From the NCBI GenBank assembly GCA_014281115.1, contig JACONQ010000006.1, forward strand, positions 3,038,001-3,102,000: 64,000 bases of DNA, read 5' to 3'. Made by a program: the position numbers and the translations under genes. The notes under the pieces were generated by a model. It saw only the letters and a program-made list of their open reading frames with translations. It was not told the DNA's origin and searched no databases. Origin of the DNA: Laburnicola sp. R22_1. Lineage: Eukaryota > Ascomycota > Dothideomycetes > Pleosporales > Didymosphaeriaceae. This document shows, in pieces, positions 12,275 to 23,869 of this stretch; position 1 is the first letter of the stretch; every line of letters begins with the position of its first letter.

Positions 12275-13169
12275 TTGATTGGCGTTTGGGTGGTATTAGA
12301 ATGTTGTAGGGAGATGAGCGAGGATGGGGGGGTTTGCATGAGTGCAATGGGTGATGGGGAGTTTGGTGGTAACTGGGAGAACGAGTTACGAGAGTTCCGC
12401 AGGTAGATATTCGATTTGTCGATTTTCGATGCCATTATGTTCTACTTTGTTCATTCATCCATTCATTCACATCCGTTTATAGCCAACTTGATCTTTTTCA
12501 GATTAATTTTCCAGTTTGTTTGTTTTTACGGTCGAATTTTTTAAGTATCTTGGTGGTGACGAATATTGGTCCTTGGGGCGGCTCTAATAAGCCAACGCGT
12601 GTGTGGATGTAGTAGTTATGAATGTTTTGGCTACTTTACGAAGTCGTAATAAAAAATCAATTGCCCTTCTTTACAGCTTGTCCTCCACCAGAGGTGATGA
12701 GTCCGCTGGATACACATTGGGTAATCTGAGGCATGAGTGCGCATCTTCCAACACGCGTCATACAAGAATCCCTATCCCCGTTTCCCCGGACCAACTCCCA
12801 AACATCTGGTACACTCCACTATATCCAACATCGTATCCAACACCAATGTCAGGCACAGACTCGTTGGTAGCCCTAGGTCACTCAGAACAAGTCATATTCA
12901 GGTACACATGTCTCACGACAATGGTTCGACCTTCCAGGCGGTGCCCGAGTCCCCGACTCTGGTACAGAATAATCCCCGCATCACCGACTAGAATCGGCAA
13001 TACACCAAGCACAAGCCCTGTCATTGGATCATGCTACTTAAGTTAATCTAAACCGCATATCTTGGTATTCATCTTGGTATTCATCTTGCATCACTCGGGA
13101 CCTCAACGCCTCTCCCATTGGATCTTCCGCCCCCAAATCGATTGTACCTTGCAGAACAATCTCTTACCC
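12275..13169. other. Intergenic stretch between P450 and FAD oxidase genes
   Basis: About 0.9 kb with no supported gene. It contains one copy of a short dispersed motif (about 12459-12505, also found near 15241 and 47936) and one TCG(N5)CGA match at 12419-12429. Confidence 0.4.
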
Positions 13170-14860
13170 ATGTTCCGACAGTCTGTACGTGGGCTTCTTG
13201 CCTGCGCTATTGCCACGTTGTTATCCACCTCTGCCGCACTTAGTCTGCCGATCAGACCGAATACCTCGCCGGCCCGGCTCAGTGCTGAGCAGGTTGGCAG
13301 AGAGCTTGTCCCTACTCTGTCTAAGGCTGCTGCGGTCTATTCTGCTGGCGATCCTCGCTGGGAGGACGCAACTGCCCGCTGGCAGACGTGGAACTACCCC
13401 AATGTCTATCTAGTCATTGAGCCGGGTGTCGAGGCTGATGTTGCCAAGATCGTAAGTCACTCGCAATACGAGAGAGAGATCCTTCGGTGTGATTGAGCTA
13501 ACACTATTAAAGGTCAAGTACGCCAACTGGAAGGGTGTTCCCTTCTTAGCTCGCAGCACCGGTCATGGCTCTACTAAGACTCTTGGGAAATTCACTGGTA
13601 TACAGATCTCTTTGACTCAGTTGAGGAGCATCTCTATCCAGAAGAACAAGAAGACTGCAGTCTTTGGTGGCGGTGTCTATGGCACGCAAGTCATCCAGTA
13701 TATGTGGGACCAAGGCTTTGTTACTGGTATGCTGAACATCCTTCTCAGTCACACAATTCTTGCCTAACACTTATCACAGGAACCGGTAGCTGCGGCTGCG
13801 TCAGTCTTCTCGGACCCGGTCTTGGCGGTGGTCACGGTCGCCAACAAGGCAAGTACGGTCTCATCAGTGACGGGTTCGTCAAGCTCAACACAGTCCTCGC
13901 CGACGGCTCAACCATCGAGGTCTCTGAGAAGAAGAACGCGGACCTTTTCTGGGGCATGAAGGGCGCAGGACACAACTTTGGTATCGTCACTAGCTTCGAG
14001 CAGAAGATCTACCCCCGCGAAGTTGACACTTGGTTCAACAAGATTTACACTTTCAACGCCACCAAGCTCGAGAAATTCTACGGTCTCCTCAACGACTTGG
14101 CCAAGAAGCAGACTCCAGAAATCATCAACTGGTCCATCTACATGGTCGACCCGTCAGTGAGCACTACCGAGCCCATCATCCACTGGGCATTCGAATACAT
14201 AGGCCCAGAGTCCAAGGCCCTGCCCTACGTCAAGCCCTTTGACGATCTCGGCCCGATCAACAGTGACGTCAAGAACATCCCGTACCCGGAGATCCCTGTG
14301 AACGAAGGCACTGCTCCCGGCGGTCCTCTTTGCGAGAAGGGCTCGCAGCGCATGCAGATGAACGCAGGACTGAAGGAATACAACACCACAGCCCAGCGCC
14401 AAGTATACGAGCTCTATAAGAAGAACATCTTCAAGCACCCGGAGATGTTGGGCTCGGTCGTGGTCTTTGAGGGATACTCGCTCCAGGGTGTCCAGAATGT
14501 CGACTATGCCAGCTCGGCATATGCTCTTCGCGACGACGACTACCTTGTGTAAGTATCTCTTCCATCTCCAAGGTATCAATCCACTAACCATATCTATACA
14601 GTGCCGTCATCCTACGATACCTCCCCAACCCAAGCCTCGACAACTTCGCCATCCAATGGGCAACCCAAACCCGCGACCTCTTCAACCAGGGTCAGCCCAA
14701 CCGAAAGCTAACAACCTACACCAACTACGCCTTCGGAGACGAGTCTCTCGAGTCCCAATACGGCTACGAGCCTTGGAGGCTGGCAAGGCTTCGTGCGCTG
14801 AAGAAGAAGTTTGACCCTTCTGGAAAGTTCGGGTACTACAATGGTATTACGCAGTACTAG
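13170..14860 (+). CDS. Secreted FAD-linked oxidase, berberine-bridge-enzyme type
   Basis: The frame is open from 13062, but ATG at 13170 is chosen because it starts a signal peptide (MFRQSVRGLLACAIATLLS, then SAALS). Three introns near 13453-13512, 13723-13780 and 14550-14601 give about 505 residues ending FGYYNGITQY. The PCMH-type FAD domain contains RSTGHGST, where the His is the usual covalent FAD attachment site, and GSCGC, which could supply the Cys for a second bond, followed by GGGHGRQQGKYGL. The C-terminal BBE motif FGYYNG is present. Such enzymes oxidise alcohols or form rings in secondary metabolism; as the last gene of the run it probably does a late oxidation or cyclisation, in the secretory pathway or outside the cell. 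Confidence 0.9.
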
Positions 14861-15506
14861 ATTGTGGTCGTCTGAAGCGGTTCGATGGAAGTAGTTTCAA
14901 CAGTACATATTCGGAACCGCATTGGGTTTTTGGGGATGTTTGGAGGTAATGGGTGTAGTTGTATATATGTGGATTTGGTGTTGGGGTGTATGAGGTATAG
15001 ATTGGGTAAATGTTACTATTCGTTTAGTTGAGATGGTTTGTTTTTTGTGTCAGAGTTGCATGTGAGATGTTAGGTATTTATTTACTTTGTTTTTGATGTT
15101 GGGACAATATGCAGCTCAAAAAGCCAAGTCCTGTTTGCATTTCGTTACTGGGAATGTTTTATACACAATCTGGACACCGTTGTATCTTTTTTTCCAGATT
15201 TTTCCACGCCGGACAATTTGCACGATACTTAACATGCTGTCGATTATTCATTCATATCTGTTTATAGTCAACTCAACGTTTTACCGATTAACATAGTGTC
15301 TATCTTTTCTTAGTTCAATGGGTGTAGGTACCTAGGTACCACCCCGATCACGTGGCAACCAAGTCTTTCTCGACAAAGACTCCGCCAAATCTAGACCCAG
15401 CTTGACGCGGCCACATCCCATAGAGAAGTGGAAGTCCCCTTGGCATGCACACAGAAAACATTATTCGCGCAAAGCGCGCAGGTACGTGCTGCATGCGAGC
15501 ACGCCA
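14861..15506. other. Intergenic stretch
   Basis: AT-rich 3' flank of the oxidase gene, ending at the transposon boundary. It contains the second copy of the dispersed 45-bp motif (about 15241-15292). No gene is seen. Confidence 0.4.
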
Positions 15507-15508
15507 TA

Positions 15509-15604
15509 AGCTCGGCTATATAGTTATTGATCACATAGGGTTCCTGATCACCCCACCGAAACGCGCACCCTGAACAAAACACGCGATATCTCTCAACAAC
15601 GCTC
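15509..15604 (+). repeat. Left terminal inverted repeat of the outer pogo element
   Basis: Begins AGCTCGGCTATATAG directly after TA; its reverse complement is found at 19341-19436 with two C/T differences. Confidence 0.92.
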
Positions 15605-16557
15605 ATCAAAATGGACGCCCGTGAGCTAGCTATACAATCAGCTATCAGCGATTTCAACGCAGGTCTTTATTCTAGCCAACGCGCAGCTGCAAAGGCGTAC
15701 AATATCCCTCAATCTACGCTATCAACGCGACTCCGTGGCGCAACAACGAGCGCGCTCAGCCATCAACACCAGCAGCGATTGACTCCTCTACAAGAGGATT
15801 TCCTTGTTGAATGGATCCTTGAAGAAGACGCACGCGGCTATCCTCCTCCACACGCTCGCGCGCGAGAGATAGCGAATCAAATTCTGCGCATAAACGGCGA
15901 CAATCAGCCTGTCGGCAAGCTCTAGCTCTCACACTTCATTAAGCGCCAGCCACGCGTCGCCTCAGTAGTAGGCCGGAAGCTTAACGCCCAGAGAGCTGAG
16001 GCAGCTACGCCAGAACAGCTCCGCGCGTTCCTAGAGCTCTATAAGCAGACTCGACAGCGACTCAATATACAGACAGAGAATACGTATAATATGGATAAGA
16101 CTAGCATTGCGCTAGGTGTATGTACTAACACCAAAGTCCTTACTAGGGCATTAAAGAAGAAGGCTTACGTTAAGTCGCCAGAGAATCGCAAGTAGGTCTC
16201 AATAATTAAGTGCGTATTGGCAACAGGGCGGAAGCTGCGCTGCGTAGTTATCTTTAAGGGCCAGAGCCTGCAGACTACCTGGTTCCCAGCCAAATTAATA
16301 CCCGACTGGCTCTATACAACCTCCGAGAATGGATGGACGTCAAATGCGATAGGTGTTGAGTGGCTGCAGCGCATATTCATCCCTAAGACGGCGCCAGCTG
16401 ACGGCCAGTACCGCCTGCTTATTCTTGACGGCCATGGCAGCCATATTGATATTGAGTTCCTCTGGCTCTGTAAACAGCATCGAATTGAGCTCCTATACCT
16501 ACCTGCGCACTCCTCTCACGTCCTACAGCCTCTAGATCTCGCTCCTTTCTTGGTAAT

Positions 16558-18696
16558 TACCGTGGGTCACCACCTGGTGCACGGCCCCACCTGGTGCACG
16601 GTTTCCAGATGCCCACACCCACAACTTTTGCAGCTGTAGAGTCGCATATATATTGTATTATCGCGAGATTTTTTAGTGGAGGGCTTTTAAGGACCTATTT
16701 GATTGATTGGTAACGATAAACTACGTGCGATACCTCTGTGGGAGGCGTACTTTGCGGGTACGCGTGGCAGGGCCGGGTGTAGGCACCACATCAACTACAG
16801 ATGATATATCCACACCAACATCCTCTGTCTCCTCAGCGACTTGAGGAGGTGGTGCAAAGGCCTTTTGACGGCGTCTATTACCCTTTTGGAGAATTGTATA
16901 TCTTGTTGGAGTTGCTTTTTGGCTTCGCGCGCGATCCTAGCTTCTTCGCGCTGCACGGCCTTCTCGCGCTGTTCTTAAAGGCGTATTTCTTTGGCCACCT
17001 CTCTTATGCGCTGCCTCTCTTCAAGCATGGTAGCCTTCTCCTGCTTCTGCTACTCCCTACGCTTAATCTCCTTGGACTTCTGTTGTTGTAGTAGCTGCTT
17101 GTTAGCATCCTTTTGTGCTTGGCGATCGCGGGTGTCCTTGACTTTGGAATGGCGACCAGAATATAGCTCCACTATTATACTCCTGCGGTGCCTTAAGTAA
17201 TAGAGGCCTGCCACGTTGACGGCGCTTCTTCTTATTGACAAAGGCCCCTCTGAGTCGCTTGTTTTCATGCTGGAGGAGCTGTTTTTGTACAGCCATCACG
17301 TGAATCGTCTGGCTTAGCTGTTGGGAGCGTCAATCGTAGATATCCTCCACTACCTGGCGCAGTAATCGCTCAATCTTTCTCCAATCTAAAGCGCTGAGTA
17401 CGGAAGTAGTACTATCGCTTAATGAGGGCCTCTCAGTCTCCTCTATTTTAAACTTCTGAAGTATAGCCTCTGAGTCTAACGGCGAAAGCCCTGTGACTTA
17501 AAAAGCCGTTAAGATCGTCTTTTCCTTAAATGTTGTATGCCAGGCCTTATAGAACAAGCGGAAGAAGTCTCTTTTTGTAATCGCGGAGATGCCCTGACAG
17601 CTATACATGAACTTGGAGAGCTCGTTTGAGTAGGCAGTTAATAGAGGCTTGAAAAGGCAGATGTTAAGCGGCTGCAAGGTGTGGGTAGTGTGGGGAGGAT
17701 AGATGGCCAGAAGAATCCGATTGTTGTCGCAAAACTTAATAAACTCTATTGATATATGTGAGCTATAGCTGTTAAGGATGAGTAAATAATATGATTGTTT
17801 TGCCTTTGCTTTTGTTTCGCGATTAAACACCTGTTTAAGCCATGAGAGCCCTAGCTTGTTGTTGGTCCATCTACTGGGCGATAAGGCGAAGAAGGTTTTG
17901 TGCTCTGTAGGGTTGAAATCCTGAAGCTATAAGTCTTGTATCCTGCTAGAAACAGCCTAATAAATTAGCGCAGGTGTGAGATAGCTGCTGTCGGCGCAAA
18001 TACAGGCTATCGTAGTTATCTACTCCCTATTGCCGTCCTGGAGTGCTTGTTTCACGCCTCCGTGATCATATTGATGGTGGGAGAACACGCGCTTTATTTT
18101 TGACAGCACCCTAATTAAGGAGCCCTTCTTATCTATATTGTAGATATTGCGAGCCTTGATATTATACTGAGTTATCTTCTGGTCTAGGAGCTTAAAATAT
18201 AGGGCGTATTTGAAGGCAGAGTCAGCTCTGTGGCGTGTGGAATTGATGCTGGATACCCATTGAGATATAAGCTCAATGTGATGCCGCGCAATAAAGCGAT
18301 TAACCTAGTTTTTTCCTAGCTCTTTTCCTGCTATTTCTGCTGCGAAATTCCGTATTATCTCCCTTGTAGGTGGTAGCCCTCGTACACAGAGCTTATTAAT
18401 ATATTGTACGAGCTCAGTTTCCTGTGTAGAGTTGAGAAGGCGCATATTATCGACTTTCTCCGCATAGCTGCCGATAAACCCCGCGGTGACGCTTCGACAG
18501 CAACGTTCGATCAACACCGTACTTTTTCGCAGTCTGAGTATAATTAGGCTTCTCTCCAAGCTTCAGCGATTTGAACGACTCTAGGGCAGCCTCCATTGGG
18601 TGTATATTGGTGGTGTAAAGCGATTCTGAAAGTGCGGGAGATTTGGTGTTGGCCGTGCACGAGGTGGGGCCGTGCACGAGGTGGTGACCCACGGTA
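16558..18696 (-). mobile_element. Nested pogo-type transposon inserted in the outer transposase
   Basis: The element is flanked by TA at 16558-16559 and 18695-18696. Terminal inverted repeats of about 42 bp begin CCGTGGGTCACCACCT at 16560 and end at 18694; they differ only at two C/G positions, one in each of two internal direct repeats (CACCTSGTGCACGGCC type). The body is about 2.1 kb. Its transposase reads on the minus strand and is related to the transposases at 43.7-47.7 kb. Confidence 0.9.
17498..18596 (-). pseudogene. Degenerate transposase of the nested pogo element
   Basis: The reading begins MEAALESFKSLKLGEKPNY near 18596 and needs at least one frameshift and several stop read-throughs to follow the family: an N-terminal DNA-binding region (CVRGLPPTREIIRNFAAEI), then WTNNKLGLSWLKQVFNRET and a C-terminal part (18559-18305 and 17830-17498 are the longest open pieces). 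The second catalytic Asp motif reads LLILNSYSSH, with Asn for Asp. The changes fit C-to-T/G-to-A decay. The element is inactive by itself. Confidence 0.8.
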
Positions 18697-19340
18697 AGTC
18701 TAGTTACTGACGCCAGATCCAGGAGCTCGCATCGCTCGACGACGCCGCGCCTGTTAAGAAGGAGCGCTTTATTGCCTGCTACTATCAAGCTAGGGAGGAA
18801 GGCTTCACAGAGCGTGTGATTCGAGCTGGTTGGCAGGCTGCTGGTATCTGCCCATTTAACATTAATCCCGTGCTTAGCTCGTCGCAGGTCTCTTAGAGGC
18901 CTACAACGCCTACGCCTCAGCAGCAACCTCAGCAGCAGCCTCAGAGCTTCCTCTCTACCCCTTAAGGCCCTCGGGATCTCTACTTGGCGCAGCGCGACGT
19001 CCAGAGCCTCGAAAACCTAGGTCGTAGGACCCGGCTCCTCCTACAAAAAGCAGGTAAGGCGCTAGCAGCTGCGAATGCTAGAGCTGCAGGGCTAGAATTA
19101 GAGAAAAGACGCCTTGAGTATTATCTATAGACTACTAGCTCTCACCGGCCACAAAAGCGCGTTCAGATAGACCCAAATTAACGCTTTGCAGAGGTAGAGA
19201 CTATTATGGAGGGTATGCGCGCAGCTGAGGCTTTAGCAGCTCAGCAACGTAAATATACTATATCAAGCGCTTTAGAAAGGGCTGCAGTAGCTACAGCAGC
19301 TGTAGCGCTTGAATCTATGTGTACTCAATGGCAATTATAA

Positions 19341-19436
19341 GAGCGTTGTTGAGAGATATCGCGTGTTTTATTCAGGGTGCGCGTTTCGGTGGGGTGATCA
19401 GGAACCCTATGTGATCAATAGCTATATAGCCGAGCT
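19341..19436 (-). repeat. Right terminal inverted repeat of the outer pogo element
   Basis: Reverse complement of 15509-15604, followed directly by TA at 19437-19438. Confidence 0.92.
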
Positions 19437-19438
19437 TA

Positions 19439-20003
19439 GCAACTGCACCAGCCCAGATAGGTAATCCTTGCACCTCGGTTGCGTACTGTAGGCAGATAGA
19501 AGGCGCAGTAGAAGACAGAGCCAATCAAATGTCGGTAGCAATCGCCGACAGTGTTGCACTAAGCAGCCACCTCAACCTCGCTCCGAGACACGGAATATTG
19601 AAGAATAATTGTTCTTTGCGGATGAACATCCATTCGGTGTGGTATCTTAATAGTTTGGTCTCGTTTAGTAGCTAGAGCGACAGCAACAAAGAAGATAATT
19701 GTATGGAAGAGACCCCGCATTAGGTAGAGTTACACAAGTATGTATCACGACCGGATCCGACAGTTTAGGTCGCATCCTGCAAGATTGATCCAGATAGTCG
19801 GGAGCGGGCAACCGGCAACCCGGGCATGCAACCGGTCACATTTCTCTTGTTGCTCGGGGACGCGAAGTCAGCCCAACGCGTCCTCTTAAGACAATACGAT
19901 TCCTTCCACTACCTGTTCTTCCATTTTCAGAGCTCGCTTTTCCGAGTGAGTTTCCAATACCCGTCACACATATACCACGAAATCATCTCGACCCTAGCCC
20001 ATC
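19439..20003. other. Intergenic stretch with promoter of the aldo/keto reductase gene
   Basis: 565 bp between the transposon end and the next gene. No further repeat or gene is seen. Confidence 0.4.
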
Positions 20004-21103
20004 ATGCCGACCATTTTTGGAAAAGAAGTTGGTCCGATTGGTCTTGGTCTTATGGGTAAGGCTCCATGTTGGAGGTGGTAATGTGATTAGAAGAACATCA
20101 GGCTAACTTCCAACCAGGACTGACATGGCGCGCGCAACCCGTCCCCACCGAAGAAGCCATCAAAGTCCTCAAGACCGCGCTCACCAACGGCGTAAACCTC
20201 TGGAATGGCGCCGACTTCTACGGTCCAGCCGACAACAACAGTCTCACTCTGCTCGAGGCCTACTTCACAACGTACCCCGAAGATGCGGATAAAGTGGTGC
20301 TGAGCATCAAGGGCGCATCAGGTGCATCTGGCATTCATCCTGATGGCTCGCCTGAGGGTCTCCGCGCCTCGATCGACAGCTGCCTCAAACAGCTCACTCG
20401 CAAGAAGATCGATCTCTTCGAGCCTGGTCGACGCGACCCGAACACGCCGCTGGAGGTCACGCTGGGCGTGTTGGAGAAGGAGTACGTGCAGACTGGGAAG
20501 ATTGGCGGTATTGGTTTGTCCGAGGTTAAGGCTTCTACTATCCACGAGGCGGCGAAGATCACCAAGATTGCTTCCGTCGAGGCTGAGCTTTCTCTGTGAG
20601 TACCCTCACTCATCCTTGGTCGTAAACCACGTGCTGACTTTCGTAGCTTCTCCACCGACATCCTCACCAACGGCGTCGCCGCTGCCGCTGCCGAGCTCAA
20701 CATCCCCCTCGTAGCATACTCCCCCATGGGCCGTGGTTTCCTCACGGGCCAATTCAGATCGTTAGACGACGTCCCGAAGGACAGTCTTCTGCACCACTTC
20801 CCTCGATTCCAGCCCGACACCTTCCCCATCAACATCCAACTTGCCGAGCAAGTGTTCAAGATCGCGGAGAAGAAGGGCGTCACGCCTGCACAGCTGGCGA
20901 TCGGCTGGACCATTGCGCAGGCCAAGAAGCCCGGTATGCCTGTTGTTATTCCTATCCCTGGATCTACCACTTCCGAGCGTGTTGTGGAGAATGCAAAGCA
21001 GGCGGAACTTACGGATGCGGAGATCAAGGAGCTGGATGAGACGTTGAAGAAGTTTGAGGTTGCGGGAGATCGGTACCCGGGGTTTGTGCCCATTGAGGGG
21101 TAG
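20004..21103 (+). CDS. Aldo/keto reductase, pyridoxal-reductase (Plr1)-like
   Basis: ATG at 20004 (MPTIFGKEVGPIGLG). Introns near 20055-20116 and 20598-20646 give about 328 residues. The first part of the TIM barrel shows the catalytic Asp and Tyr in NGADFYG and the Lys in LSIKGA. The position where most AKRs carry the catalytic His reads DLFEPGRRDP, lacking His, as I recall for the yeast pyridoxal reductase group. The NADPH-binding part is IPGSTTSERVVEN. It should reduce pyridoxal or a related aldehyde in the cytosol. It lies just beyond the transposon nest, so membership in the polyketide cluster is possible but not shown. Confidence 0.9.
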
Positions 21104-23469
21104 AGATTTTGGGGTGGTAATTGGGGAGATGGCGTGTGTGGGATACACAGATAGACGCGGAGAAGCAATTTAGTACTCCTATAATAAAATATATGCTCAT
21201 TTGGTACAGCTATGCATCTTTGGTGTTTCTGTGATGCGCAGTGGATGAGAAAGTACCTACATCTTTCGAAATTTCTATTTTTGTGAGCTTATTCAGACGC
21301 CTCCCGTTCTTATATTTGCGGTAGGTTTACGAAAATGTGACACGAAAGGGCGACTCAAATCATTGGTAGCGCCACCTTTAGCCCACATTCTGGTCTATGC
21401 TGCATCTATGCCGTGCATCACAAAGGAAGCCCTGGTGGCTAGGTACCGACTGGCAAAAATGTCTGCATGGCCGATCTTAGGCTTGTGAGCATATTCTAAG
21501 ATAACGAATCGCTTTTTTAAGCCTGGTACAATATTTTGAGGAAAGGTGCGCATGTCGGACTGCGGTCTAACTATCGTTGGTGAACATTGTGCATTGGGAC
21601 TAAACATATAGTCAAGCCTATTCTAGCGTGCGACAGGGTAAAATCATTAGTATAACTTTGGGCACAGTAGATTGCACAAAATGTAATCGGGAAAATGCTC
21701 AAGCTCCTTCTTCCCGAATTTAAGTACCGGAAATCTTAACTTCAAACTCATAGCTACTCTTTGTGTGCCCTGGTCTAGCTACTTCAATTTTGACAAATTG
21801 CTTTCAATTCCAGCAATACCAGACATATACAACGACATGTATTACATTACCGTTGCTGTGGGAGAATCTAACCTATTTCCAGTCCTCACAATAAACAGAG
21901 AGCGGTAACTAAAACGTAAGGTAGTACCTAACGTACCCAGCACGCACTACAGCGATAAGTATTCTTAAACCCATTAGCAACTAATATCTCGCTCCCTGAT
22001 CGCGCCCTACCCGTCACTCAAGCCTTTTTGCAGACTCTCTCAACAATCAATAATGTAGTATTTTAACGCATGCATATTGGTTAGCGCTCTCACTCTTTGC
22101 GAGTATACACAAATGACTCTAAACAACGCCAGTAGATTTAATGCAAATTGCTCTACTGCTCTACCGCTAGCTATGCACTCCTTGAGGCCTCGTCAATAAT
22201 TTTTGTCGGCGTAACGAGCGAGGTTAATTGCGCAAGGAAGATTACCACCCACATGAGGTACATAGCTGCGGCCAAGAGAATGATGTAATCGCGTCTGTCC
22301 TCCTATCTCTCATTCATATAAAGTCCTCAGCTCAAGCGGTCGGAGTCGACTAAGGTCTACAAAGGTAGACTGCACCACGCCCTCGTAGCTCGTAGATGTA
22401 CATAGCGCCTGGTAGATTTCAATGACCGTTTCATTCATTCCCAAGATCTCGGCTACGCCAGCGGGCCCAGCACAAATCAGACGAGCCTGTGCTGACAACT
22501 TGAGCGCTGAAATTCATACCCTAGTCCAAACTATCAGCAAATACGTCCCCGAGTAAGCGACGGTCTAGACGCGCGTTTACCGCGCTTATCGGTGAGGTAA
22601 CTTCCTAATGCAGCCCATTAGCGACACACAGCCGCGCCCTTAGGTTCACCGGACAGGGCAAAAATTTAGACGCGCTTGTACTGAAGGATTAGACGCTGCG
22701 CGGCGCAAAATCCCCTGTCCACCAGTCAAGACAGCTGCCGCCGCACGCCACAGCTTACGCTACAGTAAACCAAAGCAGGTCATTGAACGTGGTATAAGAG
22801 CACCCCCCGCATGACGAAAGTGCCCCCGCCTGGGAAGTCACATGTGCCCGCCTCTTCACCCACGCATCCATGCACGGCTCCCAGCCTCTCCGCCCGTCGC
22901 ACCCTGGGAAGCTCCCGCCGCCGCGCAACACGACGAGGCCAGTAATTGTTGCAACCGACACGATTTTGTCGGTGGAAGGGGCCGAAATTTTTTTCGGGCG
23001 ATATGTGACAAAGCCAGTAACACGGCTAAAGGCAACGTGCGCTCGTCCATAGACCATGGCCGGGCCTGGCGCGTACAGCACGCACGGTACCTGCTTCGCG
23101 CTGCTGCGACCGCTGCTGCGAAGAGTGCTGGAGTCCGCCAGCTGCAGCCGCCACTATGCAAGCCAACAATGTTCCGACCATTTACCTCAAGCTTCAGCAC
23201 CGTATTCTGGAGCATCAAAACGTGGTCCCCTGTCGAGCCGGGACAACTCCTACGAACCTTGCTACGCACGCTACCGTACGCATGGACCGTTATAGCAACG
23301 TCAGGTTAAACGCTACCAAGTATAAGAAGACGCCTCTCTCGCACCCTCGTCCACTTCAGTATCGGCCGATATTTCCTCGTCAGTGCCTAGCTCGGCACGC
23401 CGAATTTTGCTCATGCCCCCCTTCTCGAAAAGCAACTCCAACCAAGTCTATCCAGGCCCAGCCCGAAAT
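21104..23469. other. Long gene-poor stretch
   Basis: About 2.4 kb with many short stop-ridden frames. Near 22330-22180 on the minus strand there is a stretch whose translation resembles the membrane helix of V-ATPase subunit e (YLMWVVIFLAQL). From about 22840 to 23340 the DNA is GC-richer without a supported gene. Confidence 0.4.
22178..22330 (-). pseudogene. Possible relic similar to V-ATPase subunit e (Vma9)
   Basis: One minus-strand frame reads DYIILLAAAMYLMW then VVIFLAQLTSLVTP and stops soon after. The pattern YLMWxxxFLAQLxxLxxP is characteristic of the second membrane helix of the small V-ATPase subunit e. No matching first helix is found upstream, so this is at best a fragment. Chance similarity of a hydrophobic stretch is the alternative. 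Confidence 0.25.
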
Positions 23470-23869
23470 ATGCCTGAGGCCGACATATCGCGAATGCAAA
23501 CCCTTCTCTTCAACCTCCTGACGGTCTTCCTCGCTGTGGCCACACTAGTAGTGGCATGTCTCCATCTTATCCATCAACGAAGACGCGGCTATCCGATGCA
23601 AGATCAACACGATATGTGAAGTCGATCTAGCTCGATTCCGGCGTGTGTTGATACTTCGTATAGATGGATCCGGGAGGATTTCGTCCCAACGAGGCACTGA
23701 GCATGCGAGCTCCCACATTCAGGCTGACTCCGAATCAACGGCAACAAGTCTATCGTCGGCAGACCAAGGAGTTGAGCTGAGTGAACTTGGCATGCAAGGC
23801 GGACAATTGGATGCCAGTGTACCTGGCATGGAAAGCTCGGAGGGTACCTCGGAGCAGTATCGAGGCTGA
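23470..23869 (+). CDS. Hypothetical small single-pass membrane protein (two-exon model)
   Basis: A frame with ATG at 23470 (MPEADISRMQTLLFNLL) contains one clear hydrophobic helix (LLTVFLAVATLVVACLHLI) followed by a basic stop-transfer HQRRRG. The open frame ends at 23619. Splicing from GTGAAG at about 23613 to an acceptor near 23680 would join it to an acidic, Ser-rich tail (ESTATSLSSADQGVELSELG) ending at 23869. The acceptor (GGGAG) is poor, so the join is uncertain. I do not recognise the protein; a Nin-Cout membrane peptide is all that the sequence supports. Confidence 0.3.

Larger units (their letters stand above)
15611..18896 (+). pseudogene. Transposase of the outer pogo element, broken by insertion and stops
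   Basis: The frame starts at ATG 15611 (MDARELAIQSAIS) with an HTH/psq-like and CENP-B-like DNA-binding region. DDE motifs are visible: NMDKTS, LILDGHGSH and LQPLDLAPF. In-frame stops occur at about 15922 and 16193. The frame is cut near 16558 by the nested element and resumes after 18696. Removing the nested element and one TA copy restores phase, continuing LAPFLVIKSSY, then one TGA, then ELASLDDAAPVKKERF to a TAG near 18894. Further stop-interrupted homology seems to continue downstream. The protein is not functional as it stands. Confidence 0.85.
15507..19438 (+). mobile_element. pogo/Fot1-type DNA transposon (outer element), interrupted by a nested element
   Basis: The element is bounded by TA target duplications (15507-15508 and 19437-19438) and 96-bp terminal inverted repeats at 15509-15604 and 19341-19436 that differ at two positions, both C/T. 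Without the nested insertion (16560-18694 plus one TA) it is about 1.8 kb, the size expected for Fot1-like elements. The transposase lies on the plus strand. The near-identical ends suggest a fairly recent arrival in evolutionary terms. Confidence 0.92.

Noticed and set aside
22842..23521. Overlapping GC-rich frames on both strands
   Set aside because: Mutually exclusive, low-complexity, and without motifs or plausible introns.
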